Source: Ciborinia camelliae (Eukaryota > Ascomycota > Leotiomycetes > Helotiales > Sclerotiniaceae). From it: a stretch of DNA of 64,000 nucleotides. The position numbers were made by a program, and so were the translations under genes. The notes under the pieces were generated by a model. It saw only the letters and a list, made by a program, of their open reading frames with translations, made no database searches and was not told the DNA's origin. Positions 1 to 10,795 of the stretch are shown one piece after another; the first letter of the stretch is position 1, and every line of letters begins with the position of its first letter. The DNA lies in the NCBI GenBank assembly GCA_025890175.1, contig JANPYM010000013.1, positions 442,013 through 506,012 on the forward strand, read 5' to 3'.

Positions 1-481
1 CGGCTTTTATGCATGTCTATTGGAATGCTACACAAGATAAAGTCCTTCACTGGTACTTAGGTGTCGGTCGATGATATCAAACGCAATAAAGTTCACCCAA
101 GCTCAAGTTGTGGGTATTCAATTCCGAGATAGCTTCTCAATTATGATAGCTTATACCTCACTTGTCATCACCGCTGCAACTCTGATATGAAGGAGGCTAA
201 AATCGGCCTTTATGTAGGTAGGTATGATTAGATGATCAAATGCGGTATGGTGTATGGGAGGCTAGTTTGGCCAATTAGATGAAATTGTTTATTGCGTGAC
301 ATTGATGACTGTGACAGTGCATATATAGTAGTACAGGCACATATTTGCTGGTCAAGGAAAGGCAATGGAAGAAAAGGGACTTTAAATAAAGGAACTGAGG
401 TTTAAGAATAGAATTGTGTACTGTGGTCCAATCAGTTATATACATACATACAAGTAACCTTACGCCAGTAAATATTTGCAG

Positions 482-1504
482 CTGATAAAACGATAGACGC
501 AGCAACTTCGTGGGCAGAAATCACCAATTGCTTTCAAAATCTCAATACGGATGAGGATTTAGATAATGAGGACGAAGACGAGGGCCCGACATCTACAGCT
601 GACTTGATAATTACATACGAGTCAGAAGAATCTATTGAGATGAAGTTGAGCCTGATGATCTTCTATTTCTTTGAAGACCTGTATCGCTTTCAAGATTTCT
701 TACACGGGTCATGGAAGAGTTACAAAGATGGAAAAATCGACCTTGTTAGTGCCGGTCTCATCACTAATTCGGCATTCCAGGTTGTGCGTCTCAATGAACA
801 GGATATGCTAGCCACTGCATCAAGTATGTTTTCGAGGCAACGATCTTACGAATCTATTGCTGGAGTCATCTTTCGGTTGTTTCTATCCTAATGGTGAGGG
901 AATGGGCGATCTACCAATGAATTCAATTTCAGCAGGACCAGTTGATTGCTCCAAGACAAAACCAGCGGTTCCTGCAACACAACCCGCGTCGCAGCCCGAC
1001 CCAGATAGAATCAAGCAGGCAAACATGCAAGGTGTGCAGTTCCCGAAGACGCCAAAGCTCACACACATGACAAAGGTCCACATCAGAGTTCCGAGTGGTG
1101 CCTTCCGTCTAGATGGTAGCATTGATCCTATTTGGGAAGCAAAGGTCCAGGCACATGCTCGAGCTGAAGCTGGAGTTGATGATGAGCCATATGCATGCGA
1201 TCCAGAGCATCAAGAAAATGGTAGGAAACTCGATGTTCGAATGATTAAACCACAGAGTGATAACAATTTTGTGTTTACGCATAACCCTATCTACTGTGAA
1301 GTGATAGCTCTTCGGTTGGTCACCGCAGATCAAGCTGATCTTTTTCATTGCGACTACCCTACTTTCATTACTTTCTTAGCACATCTGTATGCGGAATCTC
1401 ACATAACCAAGCTTTTTGAGTCAAAATGGCCGGCTATGGATCAAATGATAGACTTGCATAAGGGAGATATGTTTTTAGCCAACGTACCTCAATCCTGCTA
1501 CTGA
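482..1504 (+). pseudogene. Broken DUF6604-family gene (5'-truncated, frameshifted)
   Basis: An open stretch begins after a plausible intron acceptor (TTTGCAG ending at 481). It encodes an acidic linker followed by the hallmark of fungal DUF6604 proteins, with FEDLYRFQDFLHGSWKSYK and LVSAGLITNSAF near 665-780. This frame stops at 889-891. A second frame, open from 857 to 1504, continues with the family's C-terminal part: HARAEAGVDDEPYACDPEHQ, a THNPIYC block, and FLAHLYAES followed by WPAMDQMIDLHKGDMF. The two frames differ by a shift near 860-890. The expected N-terminal segment of about 100 residues is not visible upstream in any frame. The function of DUF6604 proteins is unknown. An unrecognised short intron at the frame change is possible, but with the missing N-terminus a decayed copy is more likely. 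Confidence 0.7.
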
Positions 1505-2440
1505 GGCCTAAGTGTTCAACTAGTAACAAGAAAGATGATTCTAAACATAAGGGCCATCACATTGCCCTGAAAATATGACCCGTTACAGTTGATTATGATA
1601 AAATGGAAGATAGTCGTTTCACTCGGCTACAATGACTTTGACACGGGACCTCCGGGCTACCAGATGGGACCAGATACTTACATACCCGGGACCGACTCTT
1701 ACCGAGCATGCTTTAAGTAAAGATTTAAATAGTGATACAAATATAACAAGTCCAAAATAGATGAAAACTATTGTAATGAACCTCTCATAGTAAAAGGATA
1801 TGCCAAATTCACCAAAAAGACACTTGACTTACCTAGCTACGGTTACATCACTATGATAATTACCTAGTATTATTGAATGTAAACCAGTGAATATGGTGAA
1901 AAATGGTTTATGGAAAGGGTTCACCTCAAAGAATCAGTAATTCCAATGCTGGGCCGTCATACCTGTCAAAAGATCTACAATCTTGCCCGGGCAATTCCCT
2001 ACAGACAGAAGAAAAGCGCCTGGGAATCTGAAGGGAGAGAACTTGGTAATATTTCAGGGAAGAATGCTGGGTATCCGATACCATGGCAGCTCTGGGACAG
2101 AACGCTTCCATGGGACCATCGGAACTCTAGTCGGCTATCGTTAGTTTCAATCGACTTTGATGTGGAGGTTCGTTGCAGTTCATATTGTATAACCATGGGT
2201 TCTTTGCTTAACATTTCCTTTTGTTTATACTTCTCCAAACCATCAAGACGTATTTCAATGGCAGCTTCTTCTCAATCTTTTGATAATCTTCCTGGCAAAG
2301 AGCAACCCATAGATCGGTGATAGTAAAGACTAGTGATAATGGGGTTGCTTGTGTAGAATCTAAAGGAGCAGAAGGAAAATAGGCTCTGCAAGGAAACTGC
2401 AGGACGAGGAAGTTGTGATGAAAAATGATATATTTTGTCT
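1505..2440. other. Intergenic, no gene seen
   Basis: There are short open frames on both strands around 1910-2320, but they have no recognisable domain, splice structure or low-complexity bias. I see nothing supportable here. Confidence 0.6.
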
Positions 2441-3770
2441 TCAGTCTCTCAGCAAGTTCCTCCCACCAAAGATGGTTTCTTGAGTAACCTCTACCAATCT
2501 ATCTAGTATCTCCTCAAGATCCCAAGGGTACTCATCATCTTCTAGATCTGTACAAAGAAAACTACGCTTATAGACCCCTTCACCTGGCCCATCACCTGTC
2601 CAATCCAGAGCGAGGTTGTTTTTGAGTACGGGAAGTATCGAGCTAGCCCTGCTCTTGCTATGATCATCATAAAGAGAGCTGGTGGATTCATTTTCACCGG
2701 CGTAGTCATGAATTTCTTTGAAGGAACTTACACTTCCAAGCACATCATTATCATCCAGCCGTGCTGTGCCCTCTCTACCAGTGAGGTCACAAAACAAACC
2801 CTCGCCATTGAGCAATGGGGCAAGCAGACCATGTTGAGCCTTTGAAATAGCTGTGTGTAGAGCACCAAGCTTCAATCGAACCAAATTGTACAGTTCCCTA
2901 TCTCCTTTGATGAGTTCTACTTGCCCGCTCGGCAGGCAGTCCCACTTTGCGGTAGTGAGAAAAAAGTGTTCCGTGGCGAAGTTTGCGGGCTAATTTGAGC
3001 AAGGTTACGCACTTGTCTTGACATTCGCAGACTTCACCACCGTCCCGATTTTCAATTTTGCCAAACATTGGACTCCTCAACAAAGCTCCAGTCAAGGTTC
3101 CTGAAACCACTGGTAGTGCGCAATAGTGATCGGCCAAGCGCGTGAGCCTACTTAGCTGATCTGTATTCTGAATTATGTATCTTTTTGAATGAATGGCACA
3201 AAGAAGTTTTCGAAAGGACTCAGTTTCCCCCTTGGGATTATCGACACGAGCTATCAATTTGTCTGCAACTTCTACTGTCTAACGGTTAAAAGTCAGCACT
3301 TAGTGATGAAAGAAGGCCACTGGGCAACAATCATCTGCAACCGGCATCAAAGCCCAGCTCCCAGCTCCCATCTTCATCGATGATCGAACGATAGTCATAT
3401 TTGAATGCCGCAGTGACAGGCGCGGGCTGCTTCTCAACCTGCAATATTGAGGTGTCAGTGATGGCCGATCAAGAAGACTTTCGAATAAAATAAAGGAACT
3501 AAAGCATTCTAAGGAAACGAAACGTTCATCTAGAGTTGGATATTCAGGCCTAGGATATGAACCAATGTAATTCACCGAATCAAGAAACTTACGAAAATGG
3601 TTGGAGTGGTGCTTGAGCCCTGAAGAATACAAATGGAACTCTTGTCGGAAGACCGTAAGTTGCGTATCAGCTCTGATACCCCGCGCAAGGAAAACAATAG
3701 GTGAAAGCTCTTCCGATACAACAGGTGTCGACGCTGCACCGCGCTTTCTCTTGTTGTTTCGCGGCATCAT
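2441..3770 (-). CDS. BTB/POZ domain protein with an internal frameshift
   Basis: The start is at 3770 (MMPRNNKRKRG, a basic N-terminus that may be nuclear-targeting). Exon 1 (3770-3576) carries the BTB core, including a DTQLTVFRQEFHLYSSGL-type strand and FRKFLDS. Intron 1 (3575-3439, GTGAAT...TTGCAG) is phase 0 and leads into a block reading FKYDYRSIIDEDGSWEL. A second intron near 3341-3275 leads to LIARVDNPKGETESFRKLL and LTRLADHYCALPVVSGTL, the helical BACK-like region of fungal BTB proteins. At a run of six A (2960-2965 on the + strand) the frame must shift by one base. Without the shift translation ends at 2898; with it, homology continues through ELIKGDRELYNLVRLKLG to the stop at 2441. 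Such proteins are usually substrate adaptors of Cul3 ligases, but this family is uncharacterised. The second intron boundary is approximate. The frameshift may be a sequencing error or a real lesion. Confidence 0.75.
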
Positions 3771-4154
3771 GGGTTTTGATGTCCTTTCTTTTGTTATTGA
3801 TGAGTGGAACTTGCAGATATTTTGGGAGATTTGCGGATTCAGCAACGGGTGCCAAACTAATAAAATGTGATTCACCTCTCAGACTTCTCAAGAATAATCA
3901 AAATAACGTCCTTGAGGTTGTTGTTGCATGCAAACCCCCGCCCGTAAGTGATATATTTCTACGTGAATGAGATATTAAATAAACTTATTAGCATTTCACA
4001 TGTCTCTCCTTTCAGCCGAATACACCGACGAGAAAGATACATACGTGCCATGGTAATCCTGCACGTAACCGGCTCCCCAGGTTACCTCCCCATGCCATCC
4101 ACCCTATGAACCCCCAGGTCAACCAGCGAGCCCCTCCCGTATCCGCCACCCCCC

Positions 4155-4164
4155 NNNNNNNNNN
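4155..4164. other. Assembly gap (10 N) in a poly-C tract
   Basis: The ten N are flanked by six C on the left and six on the right. This placeholder probably replaces an unresolved C homopolymer rather than unknown unique sequence. Confidence 0.9.
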
Positions 4165-4280
4165 CCCCCACCTCCCCACCCATCTCCTCGCAATATAAAC
4201 CAAAAGAAACCCCCCCAGCAGCTATCAAACCTCGTATACATATTACATAACCTGTACTAGGGTCCGAGATCACCAAGCAT

Positions 4281-4306
4281 TATACTATACTATACTATAC
4301 TATACT
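4281..4306. repeat. TATAC pentanucleotide microsatellite
   Basis: Five tandem copies of the pentamer TATAC lie between a BTB gene and the 3' side of the Whi5-like gene. Confidence 0.8.
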
Positions 4307-5379
4307 CTCCGTACTATTATATTACAATATGATCCGACCATATAAATAGAATCCCAAGCCCCCCAAGTCTCGCACCCACTGCATCGATCCCATCTGATAT
4401 GCGACAGGAGAAGCAAGTTTCAATAATCATATCTCTTCCTCTTCCCCTTCCCCTTCCCCTTCCTCCTCCCCTCTATCACATCATCTCTTTTCCTCCCCTC
4501 AAAAGATATTCACTCACGTCTCTCAGGCTTGTTTCGTTCACATCTCATCCCCGGATATGAACATATTCAATATTTCTACGACAAAGGACTTGTATATCCA
4601 GCCTGGGTCTTGTGCTGGTCTCGAGACGGGAAAGAACAGAACAGAAAAGAAAAGAACAGAAAAGAACAGAAAAGGAAAGGAAAGGAAAGGAAAGGGGGTT
4701 AAAAACTTGGCATGCGACAGGAAAGAGACGATATTTCATGCCATGTAATTATTCTGCGCTTAGAAAATTGCGCTTGGTAAGGTTCTGGTGGGATAGACGA
4801 TTTACCACTCTTTTTTTGCGTGCGAATTATATAGCTACCTAGGTAATCTTACATAACCTATCCGTGACGAGGGATACATAGAACCGAGATTGAAAATAAT
4901 TTGATTGGGAAAATATATGGTAAAACCTCCAAGTAGAAATAGATTGATCCAATATATAGCTACCTAGCTAATATGCACACCATCACCATCCAATAGCTAA
5001 GGTAGTATGCTTCATACATGTATGTACAATGACGGGAATAATAATAATAATAATAATCCTTTCCTTAAAACACCCGCCACGTGACACCTTCACTCGAAAC
5101 ACCTTCATATCAAATTTCATTAATCCCCTGACCCAGAGCCGAGCCAATGAAACAGAATGATAGATGCAAGCCCATCACAAAATCCAACCATAATCCGGAA
5201 ATGCCGTCGGTTAAAGTGCTAAAGACGAATGCAATGATAAGGGGTATCCACCGACGCCCAAGTAGACTCCAAGAATGCAAGTATTTACTAAAGAATACCT
5301 CATTATATGTACTTCATCAATGGTAACATTGAATAGTAATGCGAAAAGCAAAGATAATCGATACGAGCGCGTTACAGAC

Positions 5380-6873
5380 TCAGACACGTCCTGTTAGACG
5401 TCTTCCCCGCGGTACAGGTAATTCGACTTCTTCATCACTACTCTCATCAACCATCTCATCTAGCATTCTGTCCGTGACTCTTCTGCCATTGTTGTTACTT
5501 CTCATGGCAGATTTACTATGACTTGCTGCTAGGTATCCATTATCGCTTCCACCACTACTAACACTTTCAGCGAATTCTACTCTACGTTGATGTTGAGCTG
5601 CCGGTTTATTCTTGCCATTTTGAGCCATCTGGAGACTGAACTCTGCCCGGAGAGGGCTCTGCTGAGGACTTGCTTGATTTCCCTGGGGAGGAGGTAAGGT
5701 AGGCCTCCTATTTTGAGAATTTCCTGGTGAGCCTATGAGAATTAATGATGCAATTGCATCTTGTTCTTGTAATGTCTTTTGTCCAGAGGTTATGGCACGC
5801 TCGGAATGATGATAAGCAGATGTGTTAGGAGTTCGTGGAGCAGAGTTGTTGAAAGAGTGATGCGAACTGGCACTTGATTGTCCTGGCATAGATGGGGGGT
5901 TTGAGAATTTTGAATCCGATCGTCTGGATGAAGCAGTTGGCCGTATATCAGCTGGAGGAGCCAGAGACTTAGATTGTGGAGAAGAACTATATAAGTTGTG
6001 CCTATAGGAATGGGCGACATTGGCAGTAGAGTGATCACGCCAGAATGATTCATAGGTTCGAGAAGGTGGTTCTGTTCGTGCATACAAGTCAAAATCAGCT
6101 GTAGGTCGTGGTCCAAATACGTCTCTGGATCCCTGGCCTTGAATGTTTGCAATTGCTGCTCTAGGAGAGGTGAGAAGATTTCGGCGAGTGTTGAGAGTAG
6201 AATTCGATGAAGTTGGAGATCCGGCTTGCGATGCAATAGTTTCAACTTCGTTGATAGATTTAGATTCCCAACCATTGTTAACTTTGACCATTGCATAGGA
6301 AAGACGGGTTCGTAATTCGGATGATAGCTGTTTGACTTTAGTTTAGGTACTTGTTGCTCTAGAAATTATACTGACCTCTCCAAATTTGCTTGCGACTGAA
6401 GATGAATTGCTGACTGTACTTATATTTCTGGCATGTCCTCGGACAGATGGTTGTCCCTTAGGACTGAGAGAACTTGAAGTTTTTGATTTTACATGACCAT
6501 CAGCTGTTCTCTTCTGACCTGCATTCAAAGCGATTTTGATTTTCGGTGGTGTTGTACTGGTATTACTCTCAAGCGGTGCTTGTGCAGCAGCCAGTTGTGA
6601 GAGCTGTGAGAGAGAAAATAATGGACCATCTTGGTTGGTACTTTGTGATGAGAATTCGTCATCGGCTGGTGGTGTAAATACGGGTTCCTGGCCGTCTACC
6701 GTCGATTGAGAATTGTCGGATGTGGTCGCAGTTGCATATGCGGATTGTGTTGAGTTGTTATGCTCTGCGTCGCCTTTGTTTTCCTGCGATAATAAATCCT
6801 GCTGCACCATCATTTCTATTAATGCCGGTTCATGCGCACCGATAGGGATGGCATCAATGTCGTTGTTCGCCAT
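5380..6873 (-). CDS. Whi5/Nrm1-type G1/S transcriptional repressor
   Basis: There are two exons (6873-6376 and 6327-5380) with a 48-bp GTCAGT...AACAG intron, phase 0, giving 481 aa. The start at MANNDIDAIPIG is the first ATG; upstream codons in this frame have only TTG. Residues 167-186 read LSSELRTRLSYAMVKVNNGW. This is the GTB motif by which Whi5/Nrm1 proteins bind the Swi4/Swi6 (SBF) or Mbp1/Swi6 (MBF) complexes and hold back G1/S transcription. The rest is disordered and rich in Ser, Thr, Pro and Gln, with several SP/TP sites suited to CDK phosphorylation (SPRAA, APRTPN, QQSPLR). It ends in an acidic DESSDEEVE stretch. The family call rests on the GTB motif alone. Whether it acts like Whi5 (G1 inhibitor) or Nrm1 (feedback repressor) cannot be told from sequence. 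Confidence 0.8.
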
Positions 6874-7684
6874 CAAGGTATAATGAAACGCGGGTTTCCG
6901 TCGCGTCAAGTGGGACTCGATATTGTCAAATTACCCGGATGCAGAATCGCAATGTCGCGACAATGACTCGTGAATCCGAATGAATGAATGAACGATAACA
7001 CCGTTCGCGGAAAGTAACAATTGCTAAAGAATGATGTAATAAGGATTTGATATACGAGTAGGTATGCCGTGATAATTGCTGGAGCTATTAAATAAAATAT
7101 ATTTAGAGGGGAAGGATCAATTAATTGTTTATCGTCGATATCGATACGGATATCAATGTTTGATTTGAACGGATGTTGGGTTGGGTCGGAGGGTTGATAA
7201 TGATTGTGGCGAGTGATTGTGATTATCGTATATGCTTGCTTGCTTGGCTTGGTCTTGGTCTGTGTGCGTGCGTGTGTGTGTATGTGTATATGTGTGTGTA
7301 CTCCGTAGGTAAGGTAGTGGTGGATGTGGATGTGGATGTGGTTGTGGTTGTGGTTAATGGTTGTGTTCGTGGTTGTGTGGAGAGAGAGATGAGGGTTGGG
7401 TTGGGTTGCGCGTGCGATCGCGAGAAGGGTGTCCAGGCGTCTTATTAAAAATTATCCGCGTAATAATGGTGTCGTCTTTTCGGCTTTCTCTCACTCAGAT
7501 TCCCAGCACTGGTACCAACCTTTAAACCTTTGAAGGACGGATGGGATGGGATGGGATGGGATGGGTTGAGATGTCTGCTCAACCGCGAAACGTTGAATTC
7601 TTCTATATGATATGATGCAAATATAGTTTTAAAAGAATAATAAGAATAATTTGATAAAACAATTGTAGCCGTTTTTCAATGTGT

Positions 7685-7746
7685 AGATGGAGATGGAGAT
7701 GGAGATGCAGATGTAGATGTAGATGTAGATGTAGATGTAGATGTAG
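7685..7746. repeat. GATGGA/GATGTA hexanucleotide tract
   Basis: About ten tandem hexamers change from GATGGA to GATGTA along the tract, inside the 5' region of the Whi5-like gene. Confidence 0.85.
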
Positions 7747-8111
7747 TAGGGATGAAGTTGGAGGAGTGGAAATGGATGTGGGAGTGTAAGAAGCGTAACC
7801 TAGTAGTCTACCTAGTAGGTTTGAGTTGATGGGTGTGTGGTGGGCTTTAGGGAGACGTGAGTTTTAACCCCACCTAAAACTGCTCCTTCGCGTAATCACG
7901 GGGTTTTGATTTTTTTTAAGGCTTTCTCAGGTTATATAGAGTATTATTTTAATAACTTAACTGATGGCTGGCTGTTATCACATCACGCCACAAGGGACAA
8001 GGGCCTCCACTCCACACTGTTGAAGAATTGCAAAATGATCAAAATGATTAAAATAAAACTAAGCCTCACCTCACCCCACTAGATATTGACCAGAAGTGGG
8101 GTAGAAGAAGA

Positions 8112-8112
8112 G

Positions 8113-8150
<38 letters not shown>

Positions 8151-8176
8151 AAGATATATATCTATATATATATATA
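8112..8176. repeat. Compound AT/AG/AT microsatellite
   Basis: A TA run is followed by an AG run and another TA run. The outer TA runs can pair, so the block could form a hairpin. Confidence 0.85.
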
Positions 8177-8990
8177 GGTATATGGCGGGGACCCGTGAGT
8201 TTGAATATTATTGTGAATCATATTTTGTTGTTGTGGCTAGCACATGTGAATGTACTGGAAGGCATTTGCACATTAGTATGGTACAATGAATCTCAATGTT
8301 TGATCATGAACACGAATTAAAATTGGCAACACCATACAAATTATGTGAATAGTATTGCATCTAGGTATATAACTAAGGTAGATAGATCATAGGGGTTTAA
8401 TTCGCTAAGGAAATAATCCCCTGCATCACTCGAATTTCAATTCCGTAACACATATTTTTGAATTGTAGATACCAACCCAGTGCCAACGTCAATAATATCA
8501 GTCCTTTCCAGGTTATAAGAACTCATGATATTATTTGTATGCCAGAACCCATGGGATGATCGTCGCCTAGATGTCCAAGTAGGACCGATCTCACCTGTTG
8601 AGACCCAGAGGGATATGAAAACTGAAAGCTTAGGTTCCGAAAGGACAACGAGATTGCTTACAGTGGTACGTACATACGAATTAATATTCGATAATTTGAT
8701 TGCGCCATTACTTTTTTTGGCGAGCACGTTGAACTGGGCCGGCTGTGGTTTGTCTTGTCTTGATCCTGTGGTGCACGGGAAATGGCAAGCCGCATTTTCC
8801 GACATTATTCTTATAGACCAGTCATGCCCGCGAACAAAGTTTGAGCGAAATCTTCGACATTAACCATGGAAGCACGAATACCTTCTCAGAGCTATCCTAA
8901 TTATCGGGGTTCATGGGCTGATAGAGTGAAGTGTCGAAGGCGTGTTTGGTTGAGTCTAACAGTCCTCGAAATGCGAAGCTGTCATGGCTT

Positions 8991-10013
8991 TCACTTATGT
9001 CCTAAAACTCCTCGCCCTGATGCAATAGTTACAAGACCGTTAAGAAGTTGTCTTGTCGCCCGATATTGTCCACCGTCTTCATGCTCACCACTCGATGGCT
9101 GCGTCAATTTTAATCGTCCTTCACCAAGCACAAATGCACCACATGCAATCTTAACGATCTTAACTTTCTCATGGCCAAGGTCCAGTGCCAGATGCGCCTT
9201 GATATAACTTTTTAATGCAGCCATAAAGGGGGATCCATCTTTTGTGATTTTCTTTCCGCGTGCAAGCATACGGGATAAATCCTCCCTGGAAACATGTATG
9301 TCAATAGTTTTGAGTGTAGCTGATCCACCAGGTATGTCGAAGCCGACTGATATTTGAATATCCTTGATAATCTTCTGAATACCAACTCGGCGCTCTTCTG
9401 CTGTTGCATCTTCATTGATGGAGTTGGATGTATATTGCTCGAATGTTTCCGTCAAATCGTTCCCTTCCAACTTCAGAGCAGACACCCTTGCATCGAAAGT
9501 TCGACAGATGTACTGTATAAATGTTTCCTTCAAGGATAATGGCATTCGTGTTAATAGTAGAGGTAGGCGCATAAATCCAGATTCGTCGCGATCAGGCAGG
9601 ATAATTGAATCATCGATATCATCTTCGGAGATAGCGCGTAATAAAATTGCAGTGTAATTGGCTTTTTCGTAATTGACTTCTACCAGGATTCCACAACTAC
9701 GCGTAGTCTCCATTACAGACTCATCAATAGCCTCTCCTGTTGTAGCCTCGACTGCCCATTCCGATTCTATTTTGAAAACCCTCCATGTTACCGTTTGCAG
9801 AGCTCCTACACGAGCCAACGTATCATCTTCAGATCCTAATCCAACTCGAACACCCCGTAAAACGTCACCTGCTAGTATATCTCGAAATCGACGTGCATGT
9901 ACTCGCAAGTTGGCATTGTTGAGAGCTTTGTCGGCAATGTAAAGAGGAGAGGCGCGATGTAAAGTGAAAGTAGTGTTATAGAGGGGATACTGAGAGCCAG
10001 CTTGGGGAGCCAT
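8991..10013 (-). CDS. Kinetochore Sim4-complex subunit Fta1 / CENP-L
   Basis: A single exon of 340 aa starts at MAPQAGSQYPLYNTTFTLHR; further upstream in this frame the only start-like codon is TTG. The N-terminus reads YNTTFTLHRASPLYI and then LRVHARRFRDILAGDVLRGV. I recognise this as the conserved N-terminal block of fungal Fta1, the CENP-L homologue. CENP-L/Fta1 pairs with CENP-N (Mis15) in the inner kinetochore (CCAN/Sim4 complex) and links centromeric CENP-A chromatin to the outer kinetochore. The middle is acidic (SEDDIDDSIILPDRDE). The C-terminal half, with a mixed alpha/beta pattern around DIQISVGFDIPG and FVLGEGRLKL, fits the CENP-L fold. The identification is from remembered family motifs rather than an alignment. 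Confidence 0.75.
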   Translation of the reverse strand: MAPQAGSQYPLYNTTFTLHRASPLYIADKALNNANLRVHARRFRDILAGDVLRGVRVGLGSEDDTLARVGALQTVTWRVFKIESEWAVEATTGEAIDESVMETTRSCGILVEVNYEKANYTAILLRAISEDDIDDSIILPDRDESGFMRLPLLLTRMPLSLKETFIQYICRTFDARVSALKLEGNDLTETFEQYTSNSINEDATAEERRVGIQKIIKDIQISVGFDIPGGSATLKTIDIHVSREDLSRMLARGKKITKDGSPFMAALKSYIKAHLALDLGHEKVKIVKIACGAFVLGEGRLKLTQPSSGEHEDGGQYRATRQLLNGLVTIASGRGVLGHK

Positions 10014-10795
10014 TGATTCTAGACCCCGCAGCGATCGGGGCGCGTTACGCAATTATTTGGCTGGTCGCATAAAAGGGAAAGCTGAAGTGCTGAAGTTGGT
10101 CCGTAGTATTTCTTTTCGACAATGATTTAGTATTTCTCCATCAGCATCAATATTGTATTATTGTATTGCATTGCATTGCATTGCAACGAAAAGAAGAAAG
10201 TGGATAGGATTGTCGTTTATTCCCGACCGTTGCTGACCTCCAAATTGATACTGGCTTGGAAACGCGACGCGGATACATTTTCGACAGGGGGCTATTTTAG
10301 CGCCGGAAATCCATGTCGGTATAATGGTACCTATCGAAGTTGTATTGAAGGTTGCACGTGCACATTACATGCCTTGTACCGACATGAACGCTATATAACA
10401 CGGAGTAATGTAGGTTCCGTATGGATAAACTTCGGCATAAAATTTTGTATGAGGAATCTCGCTTCCATTTCCTAATGTGGAAGATTTCCTATTACAGAAA
10501 GCTAGACTAAAAATAAGAAACGTTATAGTCTATAGACTACCATGGTAGACTATAGTCTATTATAGTATGGTAGATGATATAGTAGCAATTGATTAGATAT
10601 ATTGAACTGTGCTTTTCCGTTGGTTTTTCAGCTCGAAATTCTTCAAATTTATAATATATATATATAAAGTAGTAGGTTTTGATCGGAAAATTGATAAGCC
10701 CGATCCGAAATAAGCAATTTTGAAGAAGTTGTTGAAGTTTTCAGAATTAAGTGATTTAATTGGGTGACAGGGGTGGCGACAGCGAGGTCTATATA
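10014..10795. other. Intergenic, no gene seen
   Basis: This is the 5' flank of the CENP-L-like gene. It contains a TTGCA repeat (about 10163-10183) and a palindrome cluster at 10526-10559. The short plus-strand frame at 10161-10475 looks random. Confidence 0.55.
10526..10559. repeat. Three overlapping perfect palindromes
   Basis: TAGTCTATAGACTA (10526-10539), CTACCATGGTAG (10537-10548) and TAGACTATAGTCTA (10546-10559) are each exact palindromes and overlap end to end. Confidence 0.85.

Larger units (their letters stand above)
3771..5379. other. Intergenic with simple repeats and an assembly gap
   Basis: No gene is seen. The spacer holds a 10-N gap inside a C tract (4155-4164), a TATAC repeat (4281-4306), a pyrimidine CTTCCC run (4431-4480), an AGAAC/AAAGG purine tract (about 4631-4694) and an ATA microsatellite (5038-5057). 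The last 1 kb is probably the 3' side of the Whi5-like gene. Confidence 0.6.
6874..8990. other. Long microsatellite-rich spacer upstream of the Whi5-like gene
   Basis: No gene is supported over 2.1 kb. The minus-strand open frame at 8437-8805 has no recognisable content. The interval lies 5' of the Whi5-like gene and 3' of the CENP-L-like gene. It contains GTGGAT/GTGGTT repeats (7319-7354), GGGAT repeats (7541-7565), GATGGA/GATGTA hexamers (7685-7746) and an AT/AG dinucleotide block (8112-8176). A long 5' UTR or regulatory region is possible. Confidence 0.5.

Noticed and set aside
275..505. Minus-strand open frame of 76 codons
   Set aside because: No recognisable motif, overlaps the intron-like 5' side of the DUF6604 fragment and has spacer-like composition.
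1910..2320. Plus-strand open frame of 136 codons
   Set aside because: Random-looking composition, overlapping open frames in other phases and no homology that I recognise.
4545..4842. Lys/Glu- and Phe/Leu-rich open frames
   Set aside because: They are translations of the AGAAC/AAAGG purine tract.
5790..6296. Second minus-strand frame of 168 codons overlapping the Whi5-like gene
   Set aside because: It is a shadow of exon 2; the other frame carries the GTB motif and correct splice phase.
7173..7448. Plus-strand frame rich in Val, Asp, Cys and Gly
   Set aside because: It runs through GTGTGT and GTGGAT microsatellites.
8437..8805. Minus-strand frame of 122 codons
   Set aside because: No domain and no splice context; an opposite-strand frame of similar length overlaps it.
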